From the NCBI GenBank assembly GCA_039798005.1, contig JBDKGV010000174.1, positions 1 to 7,468 of the forward strand: a stretch of 7,468 nt of DNA, written 5' to 3'. Within the stretch, counting starts at the first letter, position 1; each line of letters begins with the position of its first letter. Below, piece after piece: positions 6,298-7,468 of the stretch. Below the pieces are notes generated by a model, which searched no databases, was not told the origin of the DNA, and was given only the letters and a program-made list of their open reading frames with translations. This DNA comes from JBDKGV01 sp039798005. GTDB taxonomy: Bacteria; Fibrobacterota; Fibrobacteria; UBA5070. A program made the position numbers and the translations under genes.

Positions 6298-7392
6298 CTA
6301 GGGAAGCTCGCCCCGCGGCTCCCCCTTGGCGGTCCGGCCGGGCCTGAAGCGGGAGCTTCCGCCGGCCAGGATCTGGTCGATGATGTTCTCGTCGTTCGGG
6401 TCGAGCATCTCGCCCATGACGGGGCTCGGGAGGAAGCCTTCCGGGCAGCCGTCCTTGTCGAGCGCGGCCTCCTGATGAACCACCACAAGGGCGCGTCGGG
6501 TCGTCACGAAGGGCCACGAGAAGGAAAGCGGCATGATGCGGTCGGCGGTGGCCTGGTCCAGCCGGTACGACCAGCGGGTCTGCCGGTCGTCAGGCTGGGT
6601 GCGCAACCCTTCCCAGGCCTTCTCGAAGGCGCGCCCCTCGGCCTCTGAAAGGCCGGTGCGCAGGGCCATGGCAAGGGCGCCCAGGAGCGGGGTCTCGCCC
6701 TGGACGGCTCCTTGGTCGGGGTCCAGGTGCGCAAGGCAGGCCGTGAGCGTCTCTCCGGCCATGGTGCGTTCCACGCAGATGTCGTGGATGCGCCCGCCGG
6801 TGCGGTTGACGATCCGCAGCAAATCCTTCCCGACCGGCACGATCTCCAGTCCCCCTTGGCGGGGAAGACGGCCTTCGTAGAAGAGGAAGGTCGAGGTCTC
6901 GCCGGTGGAGGCCGTGAGGCTTGCGACCTCGCTGTTGACCAGGAACTGCAGGCTGTCAGGCGCGCCGATGAAGCGGGTCCCCAGGGGCGAGCCCAACCGG
7001 ATCTTCCACGACATGGATTCGCCTTCCTTGCGTCCGATCGGATAGCTCTCGGTGGGAGCGCCTCCGGGGATGCGCACACCCACCGTCATCGGGATGGGGA
7101 GGTGGCTGTGGAAGGTCAGGACGGGGATCCTGGAATCCATGCCGCCCCAGCCGGGCATGATCGGCCGCATGGGAAAGCGGGCACGGAAGATCGAATCGCA
7201 CCGGGCCGAAGCGGGCCGGACCAGATTGTCGCTTCGATCGACCATCAGGGAGGATTGCATCGCCGTGGCGCTTGAATCCACGAGGATGCCCCATTCGTGG
7301 ACCTCCACCTGGAGCAGTTGGCGGATGCCAAAGCCCGACAGGATCAGCAAGCCGAGGGCGGGAAGGATGAAGATGCGCAGTGCGGTTTTCAT
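6298..7392 (-). CDS. Membrane-anchored HEWG-motif protein, uncharacterised
   Basis: 364 aa. One membrane helix (about 5-24) is followed directly by VEVHEWGILVD (29-39), then a beta-rich periplasmic part: RCDS (64-67), VLTFHSHLPIPMTVGVRIPGG (start 91), MSWKIRLG (127-134), TFLFYEGRLP (168-177), LLRIVNRTGG (191-200), a helix around 245-262, and VVVHQEAALDKDGCPEGF (303-320). From memory this order of blocks resembles a family of uncharacterised proteins from Planctomycetes and Myxobacteria carrying HEWGTF; that link needs a profile search. It is a paralogue of the 531-aa product but lacks its TonB-like domain and ends 44 residues after GCPEGF. C65 and C316 are shared with C68 and C345 of the paralogue and could form a disulfide. 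No known catalytic motif is seen. Start has a strong AAGGAG (7398-7403) and overlaps the upstream AgmX/TonB-like gene by ATGA, so the two are translationally coupled. Followed by exbD. Confidence 0.93.
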   Translation of the reverse strand: MKTALRIFILPALGLLILSGFGIRQLLQVEVHEWGILVDSSATAMQSSLMVDRSDNLVRPASARCDSIFRARFPMRPIMPGWGGMDSRIPVLTFHSHLPIPMTVGVRIPGGAPTESYPIGRKEGESMSWKIRLGSPLGTRFIGAPDSLQFLVNSEVASLTASTGETSTFLFYEGRLPRQGGLEIVPVGKDLLRIVNRTGGRIHDICVERTMAGETLTACLAHLDPDQGAVQGETPLLGALAMALRTGLSEAEGRAFEKAWEGLRTQPDDRQTRWSYRLDQATADRIMPLSFSWPFVTTRRALVVVHQEAALDKDGCPEGFLPSPVMGEMLDPNDENIIDQILAGGSSRFRPGRTAKGEPRGELP

Positions 7393-7468
7393 GGCCTCTC
7401 CTTTTTGGCATTTTCCAGAAGGAAGGTGTAGGTGACGGTGACGTTGCCGTGCTCGATCGGGTCGAACT
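7389..7468 (-). CDS. C-terminal end of an AgmX/PglI (TonB-like) domain protein, cut by window edge
   Basis: Only the last 25 codons and TGA (7389-7391) are inside the window. The end reads FDPIEHGNVTVTYTFLLENA then a short charged tail. The F-x-P-I-x-x-G-x-V-T-V-T-Y-x-F pattern is the last strand pair typical of AgmX/PglI C-terminal domains, which are TonB-like periplasmic energy transducers; it also parallels the RYRFP and TVRIDVRIS end of the 531-aa product. The call rests on a short stretch, so the upstream domains and start are unknown. Its stop overlaps the ATG of the 364-aa gene (ATGA), which places both in one operon. Confidence 0.8.
   Translation of the reverse strand, partial: FDPIEHGNVTVTYTFLLENAKKERP

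Noticed and set aside
6712..7275. 187-codon plus-strand open frame
   Set aside because: Antisense shadow of the 364-aa HEWG protein, whose paralogue alignment and ribosome-binding site fix the coding strand.

Overview
The window comes from a GC-rich Gram-negative bacterium. It holds seven genes: six on the minus strand and one on the plus strand. A lipoprotein with a lipobox, an ExbD/TolR proton-channel subunit and TonB-like (AgmX/PglI-type) C-terminal domains all require an outer membrane. The lipoprotein also has a stretch resembling the chitobiase C-terminal fold, and AgmX-type domains sit beside exbD. Together these recall Fibrobacterota, with Myxococcota as an alternative. That placement is inference; no rRNA or marker gene is present.

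Left part (1-1556, minus strand): a CsgG/HfaB-like secreted protein with a C-terminal membrane segment is followed, with a 4-base ATGA overlap, by a modular lipoprotein that runs off the left edge. Their promoter region (about 1557-1693) is shared with a divergent plus-strand gene for a compact SF1B (Upf1/DNA2-like) helicase ending at 3535. A perfect 16-bp inverted repeat at 3597-3635 separates the helicase from the convergent gene on its right and probably ends transcription from both sides.

Right part (3653-7468, minus strand) is the most interesting region. In transcription order it contains: (i) the last 25 codons of a protein ending like an AgmX/PglI or TonB C-terminal domain; (ii) a 364-aa protein with an N-terminal membrane anchor and an HEWG motif, overlapping (i) by ATGA; (iii) exbD; (iv) a 531-aa paralogue of (ii) that carries its own AgmX/TonB-like domain at its C-terminus. 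The membrane-anchored HEWG-type domain therefore occurs once next to a TonB-like domain and once fused to one, with a proton-channel subunit between. This suggests a proton-motive-force-driven cell-envelope machine whose substrate cannot be read from the sequence.

Non-coding DNA: 5249-5599 is a cluster of repeats (two identical 36-bp direct copies 83 bp apart and three GC-rich hairpins). 6119-6297 holds four short palindromes between the 364-aa gene and exbD. No tRNA, rRNA, CRISPR array, transposase or attachment site was seen.
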